From contig NZ_JANUXY010000008.1 in NCBI RefSeq assembly GCF_024814435.1, forward strand, positions 1-64,000: DNA of 64,000 nucleotides, read 5' to 3'. Source of the DNA: Staphylococcus americanisciuri (GTDB taxonomy: Bacteria; Bacillota; Bacilli; Staphylococcales; Staphylococcaceae). Both the position numbers and the translations under genes were made by a program. Each line of letters begins with the position of its first letter. Positions within the stretch are counted from its first letter, which is position 1. The notes under the pieces are model-generated. The model ran no database searches and was not told the DNA's origin. It was given only the letters and a program-made list of their open reading frames with translations. Below, one piece after another: positions 9,837 to 18,599 of this stretch.

Positions 9837-10605
9837 TCAGTACTCTCCTTTAATTTTCAACTCCCTCAACTGTTTCTGCCCAATCTTCATCATCTCCTCC
9901 TCGACCTTACTCCATTTTCCAAAGAAGCATTCTTGTAGAACATCGGCAGCCGAACCTTCATCCACTTCGAAATCATAGATGCAATTTCTATCCCTTTGAT
10001 AAATTTGAATCTGTTTGAAGCGTTGTTCATTTTCTAACTCTCGACATTCTTGACCAAATGATTCACGTTATAATCATGGTGTTCTTTGGGTGTTGCTCTA
10101 GCTTGATTTGGGTCAATAGCGTAAAGTTCCTCATAACGAATCATAGTGCTTAAATAAGAAAGTTCTGGTTTTGTCGCAATTAAGGCGAGTGAGACTTGAT
10201 AACCTTTTGAATTCAATAATTGAGCTGTCTTTCGAGGGACTTCCGTGGTTCTTAACGTCCCTTCAACTAACAAATGATAACCCAACAAGCTTAGCTCATT
10301 GACTAGATGTTCTACCATTTTTCCTGCAAATTGTTTGGTATATTCAACGCTATCTTTGCCGTATCTTTCCTGTAAAGCAAGATAATTCGGGCACTGAGCG
10401 CAATAGCTATCCCCATCAACAATAATGATATTCCCTTGAAATTCCTTTTGTTTAATTCGATGAACTGTTGTCTTACCTGCACCGCTTTGCCACCAAGTAA
10501 AATAGCCTGTGGTTCAGGTGAAGGATTTTTACCACAGGTTAAGATACGAATGGTGCGTTTTAGAGCTAAATCAAAGTCATCTCGACTAAATTCTTCTAAT
10601 GTCAT
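9837..10605 (-). pseudogene. pezT: Zeta-type toxin (PezT-like), inactivated
   Basis: PezT/zeta toxins phosphorylate UDP-N-acetylglucosamine and block wall synthesis. Total length, about 255 codons, matches the family. The reading frame starts with the TAATG overlap of the antitoxin stop. It breaks inside the Walker A loop: one base is missing, so LLGGQSGAGKTT is read as LLGGKAVQVRQQ. The next frame is open through QGNIIIVDGDS, VEGTLRT, LALIATKPELSYLSTMIRYEELY and NQARATPKEHHD, then breaks again after NHLVKN. A third frame carries the C-terminus (YQRDRNCIYD...). The expected SFRSQHP substrate segment reads SYCAQCP, losing the conserved Arg and His. The toxin is therefore dead in several ways. 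Confidence 0.88.
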
Positions 10606-11081
10606 TAAGCGACCACCTGATGACTGGCAAGCTCCAATATCCGCTCAATACCGTCTAAATAGCCAATATAACGTTCTAATTCGTCAAAAGTATCTAAAAA
10701 ATAAATCTTAGTGTTCAGCAGATCAGACAAGTCATCACTCATTAAAATCCATGGATTAAACTCATCGTCAAACTGAATGCCTTTCTTTTCTTGATAACGG
10801 TACAACTGAGATAGAATGACCGAACCGCGTTCTTTTAATACCTCTATTTTTAAAGTTAACTGATAATCTTCTACTGGCGTAAGCATTTTATCTTTTCCAA
10901 CCAAATCAACATAGGACACGTTGAACTTTTGACAAATAGTGTCAATCAATTCTGTTGTAATAGGACTTGTGCCGTTTTCATATCGACTAAGACTATTGCA
11001 TGAAATACCAATAATGTTTGCAAACTCTGTCTGCGTTAAATCATGTGTTTTTCGTAAGGAACTAATATTCTTTCCAATCAT
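10605..11081 (-). CDS. pezA: PezA-like antitoxin / transcriptional repressor
   Basis: 158 residues, the usual PezA length. The N-terminal XRE-type helix-turn-helix (IGKNISSLRKTHDLTQTEFA, then SRYENG) should bind the operon promoter; the C-terminal helical part binds and blocks the zeta toxin. The start ATG at 11081 follows GGAGGG; an upstream in-frame ATG lacks one. The stop overlaps the toxin start (TAATG), the classical coupling of these modules. The gene is intact although its toxin is broken, so it can only act as a repressor or in trans against another zeta toxin. Confidence 0.88.
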   Translation of the reverse strand: MIGKNISSLRKTHDLTQTEFANIIGISCNSLSRYENGTSPITTELIDTICQKFNVSYVDLVGKDKMLTPVEDYQLTLKIEVLKERGSVILSQLYRYQEKKGIQFDDEFNPWILMSDDLSDLLNTKIYFLDTFDELERYIGYLDGIERILELASHQVVA

Positions 11082-11435
11082 AGTGAACCCTCCATATTCA
11101 AGACATACCATAAATCATTGTCATCTGCACCAAAAATTGTGCATATTCTTATTATGTATTCAACATATTTACATAAAAAAACTAGATCCACTACAAGCGT
11201 GAACCTGGTTTCTTTACTATGTATTCTCTTCTGTACATCGAATTAAGGCTGTTCAGCTTCATATAGTGGAAAGATAGCTATAAATACCTAGTTTTATTTG
11301 TCATGTTAAAATGAGTATACGTCAGGTGAATTTAGTCCTTTATTGATTTGGTATGGTAACCTCAATAATAACATGAAATTCACATGGCGTTTTTCCGTTT
11401 ATAGATGGCTAGGTTGATTATAAAATCCACCACTT
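11082..11435. other. Intergenic region with a dispersed repeat copy
   Basis: No gene is seen. The part nearest pezA should hold its promoter. Positions 11251-11304 closely match, in inverted orientation, positions 50689-50740 (shared GTTCAGCTT, GGAAAGATA and TACCTAGTTTTATTT blocks). Confidence 0.5.
11251..11304 (+). repeat. Dispersed repeat of about 54 bp, copy 1
   Basis: Shares blocks GTTCAGCTT, GGAAAGATA and TACCTAGTTTTATTT in the same order and near-identical spacing with the reverse complement of 50689-50740. The intervening bases differ slightly. The identity of the element is unknown. Confidence 0.6.
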
Positions 11436-12272
11436 TTATCTCTCTAAAAAATTCAACAATTCTTGTGAAAACTCATCAGCATACTGGAATATTGAACCAT
11501 GACCAGCATTTGGATAAATAACAAGCTTACTGTTAGCAATCTTATCGTGCATATTATAAGAATTAATCGTAGGTACCTGCATATCATTATCTCCATTGAC
11601 AATCAAGGTTGGCTGGGTAATGTACTTTAGGTCATCCATATCTGCCTTACCCCAACGCTTGATTGCTTTAAGCTGCATTAAGAATCCAGGGACATTCATA
11701 TTCTTATCCGAAAATGCTTTTGGACGGTTCCCCATACGGTTGAGAACTTTTTGAGCTTCACGACCGCCTTCTTCATCATGATTGTAGAAAATGTAACGCT
11801 TTGGGTCTACATTTTCCAGACCCGCCTTCATCATAAAACGGAAAGTCTTGCCCGTTACCTTATCCACTTCCACACCGCCCCGTGGGCCCGTACCAGCCAA
11901 AATCAGACGGTTAACTAAACTACTATTGACACGCACCATCTCCTGAGCAATCATACCTCCCATGGACAAGCCCAACAGGTTAATTTTGCTATAGTCAAGA
12001 GACTGAAGGATTTCAATAGCTTGCACAGCCATGCCTGGAATGGTATCCGCCACTTTCCCTTGACTATCACCGACGCCAGGCAAATCTAAAACGATGACGT
12101 GTTGTTTTTCAGCAATCAAGTCCAACAACTTTGGATCCCAGTTGTCCAAGGTTGCGCCCAGATGCACTAGCATAACCAAAGGTAGTTCTGACTTTCCCTC
12201 GCCTAATTCACGGTAGGCAATTTCCGCACCATCGACAGTAACATAAATGTTTTTAGTTGTGATATACGACAT
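11436..12272 (-). CDS. Alpha/beta-fold hydrolase
   Basis: 278 residues with a full alpha/beta hydrolase layout. The oxyanion region is near LVMLVHLGATLDNWD. The nucleophile elbow GLSMGG holds the catalytic Ser near residue 104. The acid is in VNGDNDMQVP and the catalytic His in NAGHGS near the C-terminus. It lies 34 bp after the dehydrogenase gene and is probably co-transcribed with it under the Rrf2-type regulator. The substrate cannot be named; esterase, lactonase or C-C hydrolase are all possible. No signal peptide, so it is cytoplasmic. Confidence 0.85.
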   Translation of the reverse strand: MSYITTKNIYVTVDGAEIAYRELGEGKSELPLVMLVHLGATLDNWDPKLLDLIAEKQHVIVLDLPGVGDSQGKVADTIPGMAVQAIEILQSLDYSKINLLGLSMGGMIAQEMVRVNSSLVNRLILAGTGPRGGVEVDKVTGKTFRFMMKAGLENVDPKRYIFYNHDEEGGREAQKVLNRMGNRPKAFSDKNMNVPGFLMQLKAIKRWGKADMDDLKYITQPTLIVNGDNDMQVPTINSYNMHDKIANSKLVIYPNAGHGSIFQYADEFSQELLNFLER

Positions 12273-12306
12273 AAATTCTCTTCTTTCTTTTGTAAAATAG
12301 CAAACC

Positions 12307-13305
12307 TTAAAAGCTGAGGACGGTTTTACCGCGAGAGCGACCGTTTGCTACCTTGTCCAGCGCAGCATTGACCTCTTCAAATGGATAGACGGTATCGATA
12401 GATGGCTTGATTTCTAGCTTACTGAAAATATCTGCAACTTCTTGTAGTTGAGCACCATTGCTTTCAACGAAAATAAAGTGATAGTTGACACCATAGCTAG
12501 CTGCCATCTTGTCAAACTTACGACCCACTATGCCAAAGAGGAACTGCTTCCATTTCGGCAAGTTCATTCGTTTGGCAAAATCACCATTTGGCATCGCACG
12601 TAAGGATACCAGATGCCCACCTTTTTTCATGATGCTCATTTGCTTTTCAGTCTCTGCACCACCAAGAGTGTCTAGGACATAATCCACATTGCTGACTGTT
12701 TTGATGTAATCTTCTTTTTTGTAATCAATGAAGTAATCTGCTCCAAGTTTCAAGACACGTTCACCATTTGCTCCATCACCGTTAGTAATGATCGTCAAGC
12801 CCTTAGCCTTAGCGATAGGAATAGCCATACCACCAACACCTCCAGTACCACCAGAGATGAAGATAGTCTTACCAGCCTGAGCCCCCATGAGGTCAAGAGC
12901 CTGTATGATAGTGAGGGCAGTAAGAGGAACTGCTGCTGCCTCTACATCTGTCAGGTAGTCAGGAACTTTAGCCAAGGCTGCGCTGTCTACCGCTACATAC
13001 TCGGCAAAAGCTCCAATATCATCTAGTGGCAAACGGCCAAATACACGATCTCCTACCTTGACATTTTTGACCTGTGTGCCTGTCTGCTCAACAATCCCCA
13101 CCACTTCGTTACCAGCTGTCTGTGGCAGTTTGTAAGGAACAATCATCTTAACCTCGCCACGAGAAATCATATTGTCTAGAGGATTGACACCGGCTGCGGT
13201 GACCTTGACCAAGACTTGGTTTGCTGCGATTTGCGGTTTAGCAATGTCAGTCAATGTGAGTGTAATATTGTTTTTATTGTAAGATGTATGTTGTGCTGCT
13301 TTCAT
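12307..13305 (-). CDS. Zinc-binding-family alcohol dehydrogenase / quinone oxidoreductase
   Basis: 332 residues of the medium-chain dehydrogenase family. The N-terminal GroES-like domain carries AAGVNPLDNMISRGE and a GNEVVGIVEQTG segment. The Rossmann domain has ISGGTGGVGGMAIPIAKAKG, the NADPH-binding motif of zeta-crystallin-like quinone reductases. The catalytic-zinc ligands of true alcohol dehydrogenases are not evident, so an NADPH-dependent quinone or enone reductase is more likely. A 17-bp palindrome identical to that before the Rrf2-type gene lies about 30 bp upstream, indicating control by that regulator. The protein looks streptococcal in style, consistent with transfer. Confidence 0.88.
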   Translation of the reverse strand: MKAAQHTSYNKNNITLTLTDIAKPQIAANQVLVKVTAAGVNPLDNMISRGEVKMIVPYKLPQTAGNEVVGIVEQTGTQVKNVKVGDRVFGRLPLDDIGAFAEYVAVDSAALAKVPDYLTDVEAAAVPLTALTIIQALDLMGAQAGKTIFISGGTGGVGGMAIPIAKAKGLTIITNGDGANGERVLKLGADYFIDYKKEDYIKTVSNVDYVLDTLGGAETEKQMSIMKKGGHLVSLRAMPNGDFAKRMNLPKWKQFLFGIVGRKFDKMAASYGVNYHFIFVESNGAQLQEVADIFSKLEIKPSIDTVYPFEEVNAALDKVANGRSRGKTVLSF

Positions 13306-13332
13306 GTTTTTTCTCTTTTCTATAATATTGTT

Positions 13333-13349
13333 CTTGTATCTGATACAAG
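13333..13349. promoter_or_regulatory. Palindromic operator, copy 1
   Basis: CTTGTATCTGATACAAG, a perfect 17-bp palindrome around a central T, lies just upstream of the dehydrogenase start. The same sequence occurs upstream of the adjacent regulator gene. Binding by the Rrf2-family protein is inferred from position and duplication. Confidence 0.8.
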
Positions 13350-13387
13350 ACTATCTGTTGTCTAATAAAATCTGACCTGTTAACAAG

Positions 13388-13819
13388 TCAGATACGAGGT
13401 TTATTAGCAGTTTGATACAAATTGTCAATGAGATCATCCAAAGTCTTCTGGGACAATTCCTGCTCCAAATATGTCTCGACACTTGAGAAAATCGGAATCA
13501 TAGCACTTTCGATATACTTTCCGACTGGACAATCCAGATTAGCATTCTGATGAATGGGAAAAAGACTAATTTTATCAATCTCCTGTGTCGCAAAGTAAAT
13601 CTCTCTAAGAGAAATATCCTTTGGAGACTTGCTGAGTTGGTAGCCAGTCTTACCTTGGTAGGATTGAATTAGACCTGCATTTTTCAACAGTGCGATTACC
13701 TTACGAATATAGCTAGCATTAGTCCCAACGCTTTCTGCCAAAGCCTGTGAACTTAGTTTCTCCTTACTTTCACTAATCATAGTCAAGATATGGAGAGCAA
13801 CTGAAAATTTAGTGTCCAT
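13388..13819 (-). CDS. Rrf2-family transcriptional regulator
   Basis: 143 residues. The start ATG at 13819 has AGAGGGGG upstream; an upstream in-frame ATG at 13837 borders the operator. The N-terminal winged helix (FSVALHILTMI, LAESVGTNASYIRKVIALLKNAG, then a GKTGYQL wing) is typical of Rrf2. Only one Cys is seen (LDCPVG), so an IscR- or NsrR-type iron-sulfur cluster with three Cys ligands is unlikely; thiol-based sensing is possible. It probably represses itself and the downstream dehydrogenase-hydrolase pair. The inducer is unknown, perhaps an electrophile or oxidant given the quinone-reductase-like target. Confidence 0.88.
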   Translation of the reverse strand: MDTKFSVALHILTMISESKEKLSSQALAESVGTNASYIRKVIALLKNAGLIQSYQGKTGYQLSKSPKDISLREIYFATQEIDKISLFPIHQNANLDCPVGKYIESAMIPIFSSVETYLEQELSQKTLDDLIDNLYQTANKPRI

Positions 13820-13837
13820 ATACGTCCCCCTCTTCAT

Positions 13838-13854
13838 CTTGTATCTGATACAAG
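13838..13854. promoter_or_regulatory. Palindromic operator, copy 2
   Basis: The same CTTGTATCTGATACAAG palindrome as at 13333-13349, here about 20 bp upstream of the regulator start codon. This position suits autorepression. Confidence 0.8.
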
Positions 13855-14177
13855 AACAACTTTATCATAAATTAAACTCCTTAACAAGACTTTTATTTGT
13901 TTTTTAAAGGCTAACAAGAGGCAAAAAAGGGTACTAGCATTTTCCTTTTAAGACGAGAGATAGCGTTTTATCGATATGGTAAGCATACAGAGTAGAAGGA
14001 TGAATTACTAACTTTGTTTCAAATTTGATGCTATACTACCCAATTCATCAAATTGGATTAAACCCATCTTCCCTATTTCAGTAACCAATTGAGTTCCATT
14101 ATCTATGCCAATCCCTATTAACTTAACGTGATGACTGTTCTTCCTTTTTCATGAGTTTCTCATAGAAATAAAAAAAG
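13855..14177. other. Intergenic region without visible gene
   Basis: No supported gene. This stretch separates the probably acquired regulator-dehydrogenase-hydrolase block from the core rRNA methyltransferase gene, so a transfer junction may lie here. I see no flanking direct repeat or tRNA that would mark an attachment site. Confidence 0.4.
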
Positions 14178-14230
14178 AGGGAGTGGGATAGGAATCTCAT
14201 TTTTCTAAAAGGATTCCGTTGTCCCACCCC
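14178..14230 (-). terminator. GTGGGA-type hairpin after the rRNA methyltransferase gene
   Basis: GAGTGGGATAGGAATC pairs with GATTCCGTTGTCCCACCC. It lies about 55 bp downstream of the methyltransferase stop. On the minus strand CCCTC and then a T-rich run follow the stem, so it can act as a terminator. The arms belong to a hairpin family common between staphylococcal genes; a relative is at 59771-59836. Confidence 0.65.
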
Positions 14231-14283
14231 AGTAAAGCTGAGTAGAGGGAAAAACTTGAAAAAGTGTTTAAATAAAGGATTTT

Positions 14284-15651
14284 TTATCCTTTGACTCGTT
14301 GTAACAAAGCAACACATTCAACATGAGCCGTATGCGGAAACATATCAACGGGTGTAACTTCTATTACGCTATACTGGTCTTTCAATAAATTAATATCGCG
14401 CAATTGGGTGCTTGGATTACACGATACGTAAACAATACGTTCTGGTGCTAAAGTTTTCAATGTCTCTATAAATGTTGGATCGCAACCTTTTCTTGGCGGA
14501 TCAACCGTAACTACATCAGGCTGAATACCCGCACGCTGCCAATCTAAAATAACTTTTTCTGCAGGACCAGCGACAAATGTTGTGTTGTCATAACTATTAT
14601 TTTTAGCATTGCGCTTGGCATCTGCAATAGCTTCAGGAACAACTTCCACACCATAGACGTGCTTGGCTTTATCTGCCATTGACAATGCAATTGTTCCAAT
14701 ACCACAATAAGCGTCCAACACGACTTCATTACCCGTTAATTGCGCATAATCTACCGCAATATTATAAAGTTTTTGTGTTTGCATCACGTTGATTTGATAG
14801 AATGATAAATCACTAATTTCAAAATGAACATCATTTAGCGTATCTTCAATATAATCTTTCCCAAAAAGTGTATATGATTTTGTACCCATAATAACATTTG
14901 TTTTTTCTCGATGGCTATTAATTTTAATACTTTTTATCATTGGAAAAGTTTGTATTAGTGTATCAACGATCGCATCAGCATGCGGTAACTTCTTGCCATT
15001 GACAACAAAGATTACCATAACTTCATTCGTGAAATGACCTAATCGGATGACCACGTGACGTAACAATCCTTGATGGCGTTGTTCGTTATACGTAGATATC
15101 TCATATTGTTGTACCAGTTGTTTAATCTCACGCATGATTTGATTTTGAATATCATCTTGTATCAAACATGTATCCATATCAATAATGTCGTGACTCCGTT
15201 GGCGATAAAATCCCATTTGAATATCGCCTTCTTTTGATATACCGACTGGAATTTGTGTTTTATTGCGATAATGCCAAGGCTCAGTCATGCCAACTGTTGG
15301 AAGAATCGGTACTTCTGTCATTTTGCCTTTACGATGGAACAAGTTCACGACCTGTTCTTTTTTCATCTCAAGCTGCGCCTCATATGACAAATGCTGTAAC
15401 TGGCAACCTCCACATTTTTGATAATAATCACAAGGTGGTATCACACGCTGTTCGCTTTCTTCTACAATATCAAGAAGCTTTCCGAATCCAAATTTTTTAT
15501 TTACTTTGATCACTTTATAGCGTATGGTTTCATTGATTAAGGCTTGAGGAACAAAGATTGGATACTGGTCTATTTTAACCACGCCATGACCTTCATGTGT
15601 CAAGTCAATGACACGCCCTGTATATGTTTCGTTTTTTTCAACAACTGACAC
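14284..15651 (-). CDS. rlmD: 23S rRNA (uracil-5-)-methyltransferase, RumA/RlmCD type
   Basis: 455 residues. It makes 5-methyluridine in 23S rRNA using S-adenosylmethionine. An N-terminal TRAM-type RNA-binding domain (YTGRVIDLTHEGHGVVK) is followed by the Fe-S cluster cysteines in PPCDYYQKCGGCQLQHL. The SAM-binding motif is VLDAYCGIGTIALSMA. The DPPRKGCDP motif and the catalytic Cys in YVSCNPST are present. Gram-positive members often modify both U747 and U1939, so the specificity is not fixed by sequence. It is transcribed after the lipid kinase gene with a terminator between them. Confidence 0.9.
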   Translation of the reverse strand: MSVVEKNETYTGRVIDLTHEGHGVVKIDQYPIFVPQALINETIRYKVIKVNKKFGFGKLLDIVEESEQRVIPPCDYYQKCGGCQLQHLSYEAQLEMKKEQVVNLFHRKGKMTEVPILPTVGMTEPWHYRNKTQIPVGISKEGDIQMGFYRQRSHDIIDMDTCLIQDDIQNQIMREIKQLVQQYEISTYNEQRHQGLLRHVVIRLGHFTNEVMVIFVVNGKKLPHADAIVDTLIQTFPMIKSIKINSHREKTNVIMGTKSYTLFGKDYIEDTLNDVHFEISDLSFYQINVMQTQKLYNIAVDYAQLTGNEVVLDAYCGIGTIALSMADKAKHVYGVEVVPEAIADAKRNAKNNSYDNTTFVAGPAEKVILDWQRAGIQPDVVTVDPPRKGCDPTFIETLKTLAPERIVYVSCNPSTQLRDINLLKDQYSVIEVTPVDMFPHTAHVECVALLQRVKG

Positions 15652-15691
15652 GCCGTCTCACTCTTTCTTTTCATTTTAATTGCTACATGAC

Positions 15692-15748
15692 AAAAGAGAG
15701 ACGCTGAAACCTGCTTATATCCTTTAGATTTCAAGTCTCTCTCTTTTT
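15692..15748 (-). terminator. Terminator after the lipid kinase gene
   Basis: On the minus strand GAGAGAGAC and GTCTCTCTTTT form a stem followed by T residues, starting right at the kinase stop. Loop includes a short second complementarity (TTGAAA / TTTCAG). Confidence 0.7.
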
Positions 15749-16685
15749 ACAAACTCGTCGCTCTTGTCGGTTCATCTATCAACAATTCGTTATTCACATC
15801 TGCTGGAGAAAACACTTCGATATGACGTACTAAATTTAGAAAATTCGCTGGCAATTGACCACCATACTCGCCATCAACGTTAAGTGGCATTTCTGCAAAC
15901 GATGAGATATTCACTGATTGCGCCTTAATGTAATGCACTTTAGGATGTCCTATATGTTCTCCACGCGATGCTAACGTCATAATATGACCAAGTTCCGCTA
16001 AATTCGCTTTCTCCACAATAAGTAAGGTGAACATTCCATCATCAAGTTTTGCATCGGGTACTAGTTTCTCAAATCCAGCCATAGAATTCGTTAAACCTAG
16101 CAAAAATAACGTAATCTCACCTTCAAATACATTATCATCATACTCAATGCGTACATCGACTGGGTGCATTTGTGGCAACATCTCGAATCCTTTGATGTAA
16201 TATGCAAAAGGTCCAACAATTGATTTCAACTTGCTGGGAGCTTCATAAGAGACTTCTGTAATCTTACCGCCACCCGCTAAGTTAATAAAGTATCGACTGT
16301 TCATCTTTCCAATATCAACTTGAACCGTTTTCCCATCCAATATCACGTCCACAGCTTCAAAAATGTCAGTAGGTAAATGTAATGCACGGCCAAAATCATT
16401 AACCGTTCCCATTGGTATTAAACCAAGCTTCGGTCTATTAGGTTTCTCAGCAATTCCGTTAATTACTTCATTCAGTGTCCCATCCCCACCTGCTACTACA
16501 AGTAAATCATACTGTGCATTAATTGCACGCGCCGCTTCTTCAGTTGCATCACCAATCTTCTGTGTCGCATACGTACTTGTCTCATAACCAGCTTGTTCAA
16601 ATTTCACCAACACATCCGGCAAGGCTTTTTTGAATAGTTCTTTACCTGATGTTGGATTGTAAATAATCCTTGCACGTTTTCTCAT
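15747..16685 (-). CDS. dgkB: Diacylglycerol kinase DgkB
   Basis: 312 residues, cytoplasmic or membrane-peripheral. It phosphorylates diacylglycerol, released by lipoteichoic acid synthesis, back to phosphatidic acid. The N-terminal NPTSGK start and the VVAGGDGTLNEVINGI nucleotide loop with GLIPMGTVNDFGRAL are the lipid kinase catalytic-domain signatures. The C-terminal beta domain ends with NVDGEYGGQLP. Position upstream of the rRNA methyltransferase gene and downstream of the gat operon is conserved in staphylococci. Confidence 0.92.
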   Translation of the reverse strand: MRKRARIIYNPTSGKELFKKALPDVLVKFEQAGYETSTYATQKIGDATEEAARAINAQYDLLVVAGGDGTLNEVINGIAEKPNRPKLGLIPMGTVNDFGRALHLPTDIFEAVDVILDGKTVQVDIGKMNSRYFINLAGGGKITEVSYEAPSKLKSIVGPFAYYIKGFEMLPQMHPVDVRIEYDDNVFEGEITLFLLGLTNSMAGFEKLVPDAKLDDGMFTLLIVEKANLAELGHIMTLASRGEHIGHPKVHYIKAQSVNISSFAEMPLNVDGEYGGQLPANFLNLVRHIEVFSPADVNNELLIDEPTRATSL

Positions 16686-17104
16686 TCATATCCCTCAATT
16701 ATTTTGATATACTCACAATTAATATTAAAACAAACTTAGGTGTAATGAAAGCTAAAAACATTAAATTATCGAAAGTTTCATATGTTTGTTAGCACGCCGA
16801 TGTTGCATTCTTTCCTTTGAAATTTACTAAACAGCTTTATAACTTACACATGCTTATTCCAACAGATTATCAAAATTGAAAAAGCATATACAGCATTTTC
16901 TATTAATATCTCTCACACTTCTAAATATCTTAGTCTATAGTACTTCCTACTGTTATCTAATCATAAAGTTCTGTCGTGATTCCTCTTTCTCTCATACTGA
17001 TAAAACGTACACTGATTGAATCCAATTATTTCAACTTATATCATATTACAACAAAGCATAACTAATTCTAACTATCTCATCCAATATAAAAGCTGAAGAA
17101 ACGA
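16686..17104. other. Intergenic region without visible gene
   Basis: About 420 bp, AT-rich. It should contain the promoter of dgkB. No coding frame, RNA gene or strong repeat is visible before the gat terminator. Confidence 0.4.
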
Positions 17105-17144
17105 AAAACACGAACAGCCACGTATTTAATCGCAGTTGTTCGTG
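17105..17144 (-). terminator. Terminator of the gatCAB operon
   Basis: On the minus strand CACGAACAACTGCG and a near-complementary CGTGGCTGTTCGTG flank an 8-base loop, followed by TTTTTC. It lies 16 bp after the gatB stop. Confidence 0.8.
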
Positions 17145-17159
17145 CTTTATATGAAACAA

Positions 17160-18596
17160 TTATTGCTTGTCTAGTTCTTGTTTTAATAATTTATTCGCTA
17201 ATTGTGGATTAGCTTGACCTTTTGATAACTTCATAATTTGTCCTACTAAGAAGCCCATTGCTTTACCTTTACCATTTTTGTAATCTTCAACAGATTGTGG
17301 GTTGTTCGCAATCGCATCTTGTACAAATTGTAGCACTGCACCTTCATCAGAAATCTGTACAAGACCTTTATCTTTCATGATTTGCTGTGCATCGCCACCA
17401 TTTTTCGCAAGTTCTGGGAAAACTTTTTTCGCGATTTTACTGCTCATTGTGCCATCTTCAATCAACTTAATCATACCAGCTAAGTTTTGCGGTGTTAAGC
17501 CTGTATCTTGAAGATCAATTTGGTTTTTATTCAAGTACTCGTTTACGCCACCCATTAACCAGTTTGACGTTAACTTAACATCTGCCCCTTCAGCTACTGC
17601 TTCTTCAAAGAAATCCGACATTTCTTTTGTCAATGTCAGAACATGTGCATCGTATGCAGGCAAACCAAATTGTTCAACATATTTTGCTTTACGTGCATCT
17701 GGTAATTCAGGAATAGACGCTTTAACACGTGCTTTCCACTCTTCATCAATGTATAAAGGTACGATATCTGGCTCTGGGAAGTAACGATAATCATCAGATG
17801 CTTCTTTCACACGCATCAAGATTGTTTTCCCTGTTGATTCGTCAAAACGGCGTGTTTCTTGAAGAATTTCGCCACCATTTAAAAGTTCTTCTTCTTGACG
17901 TTTCACTTCATACTCAAGACCTTTACGTACGTTGTTAAATGAGTTTAAGTTTTTCAACTCCGCTTTTGTACCAAATTCTTTTTGTCCAACTGGGCGAATT
18001 GATACGTTAGCGTCACAACGCAATGAACCTTCTTCCATTTTACAGTCAGAAACGCCTGTATATTGGATGATTGATTTTAATTTTTCTAAATATGCGTATG
18101 CTTCTTCTGGTGAACGGATGTCAGGTTCCGATACGATCTCAACAAGTGGTGTTCCTTGACGGTTTAAGTCAACAAGAGAGTAACCATTTTTATGTGTTGA
18201 TTTACCTGCATCTTCTTCCATGTGAAGGCGTGTAATACCGATGCGTTTTGTTTCACCATTCACTTCGATGTCGATGTAACCATGTTCACCGATTGGTTGA
18301 TCTAATTGTGAGATTTGGTATGCTTTCGGATTGTCTGGATAGAAGTAGTTTTTACGGTCAAACTTCGACTCCGTAGCAATCTCCATGTTTAACGCCATCG
18401 CTGCACGCATTGACCAATCTACCGCTCGCTTATTCACTGTTGGTAAAACACCTGGATATGCAAGATCGATAACGCTTGTGTTTGTATTTGGCTCAGCACC
18501 ATATGCGACTGGCGCATTCGAAAACATTTTTGAGTCTGTTTTCAATTCAACGTGGACTTCAAGCCCGATTACTGTTTCAAAATGCATTTTTGCCAC
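17160..18596 (-). CDS. gatB: Asp-tRNA(Asn)/Glu-tRNA(Gln) amidotransferase subunit B
   Basis: 478 residues, the standard length. GatB binds the misacylated tRNA and performs the kinase step that makes Gln-tRNA(Gln) (and Asn-tRNA(Asn)) in the GatCAB complex. Visible features: [15 protein letters not shown] start, [21 protein letters not shown] and the cradle motif [14 protein letters not shown]; the C-terminal YqeY-like helical domain ends with [16 protein letters not shown]. It is the last gene of gatC-gatA-gatB, four bases after gatA. Confidence 0.96.
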   Translation of the reverse strand: MAKMHFETVIGLEVHVELKTDSKMFSNAPVAYGAEPNTNTSVIDLAYPGVLPTVNKRAVDWSMRAAMALNMEIATESKFDRKNYFYPDNPKAYQISQLDQPIGEHGYIDIEVNGETKRIGITRLHMEEDAGKSTHKNGYSLVDLNRQGTPLVEIVSEPDIRSPEEAYAYLEKLKSIIQYTGVSDCKMEEGSLRCDANVSIRPVGQKEFGTKAELKNLNSFNNVRKGLEYEVKRQEEELLNGGEILQETRRFDESTGKTILMRVKEASDDYRYFPEPDIVPLYIDEEWKARVKASIPELPDARKAKYVEQFGLPAYDAHVLTLTKEMSDFFEEAVAEGADVKLTSNWLMGGVNEYLNKNQIDLQDTGLTPQNLAGMIKLIEDGTMSSKIAKKVFPELAKNGGDAQQIMKDKGLVQISDEGAVLQFVQDAIANNPQSVEDYKNGKGKAMGFLVGQIMKLSKGQANPQLANKLLKQELDKQ

Positions 18597-18599
18597 TCC

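Noticed and set aside
14123-14317. 64-codon minus-strand frame overlapping the methyltransferase end
   Set aside because: It runs through the terminator hairpin and overlaps the real stop in another frame.
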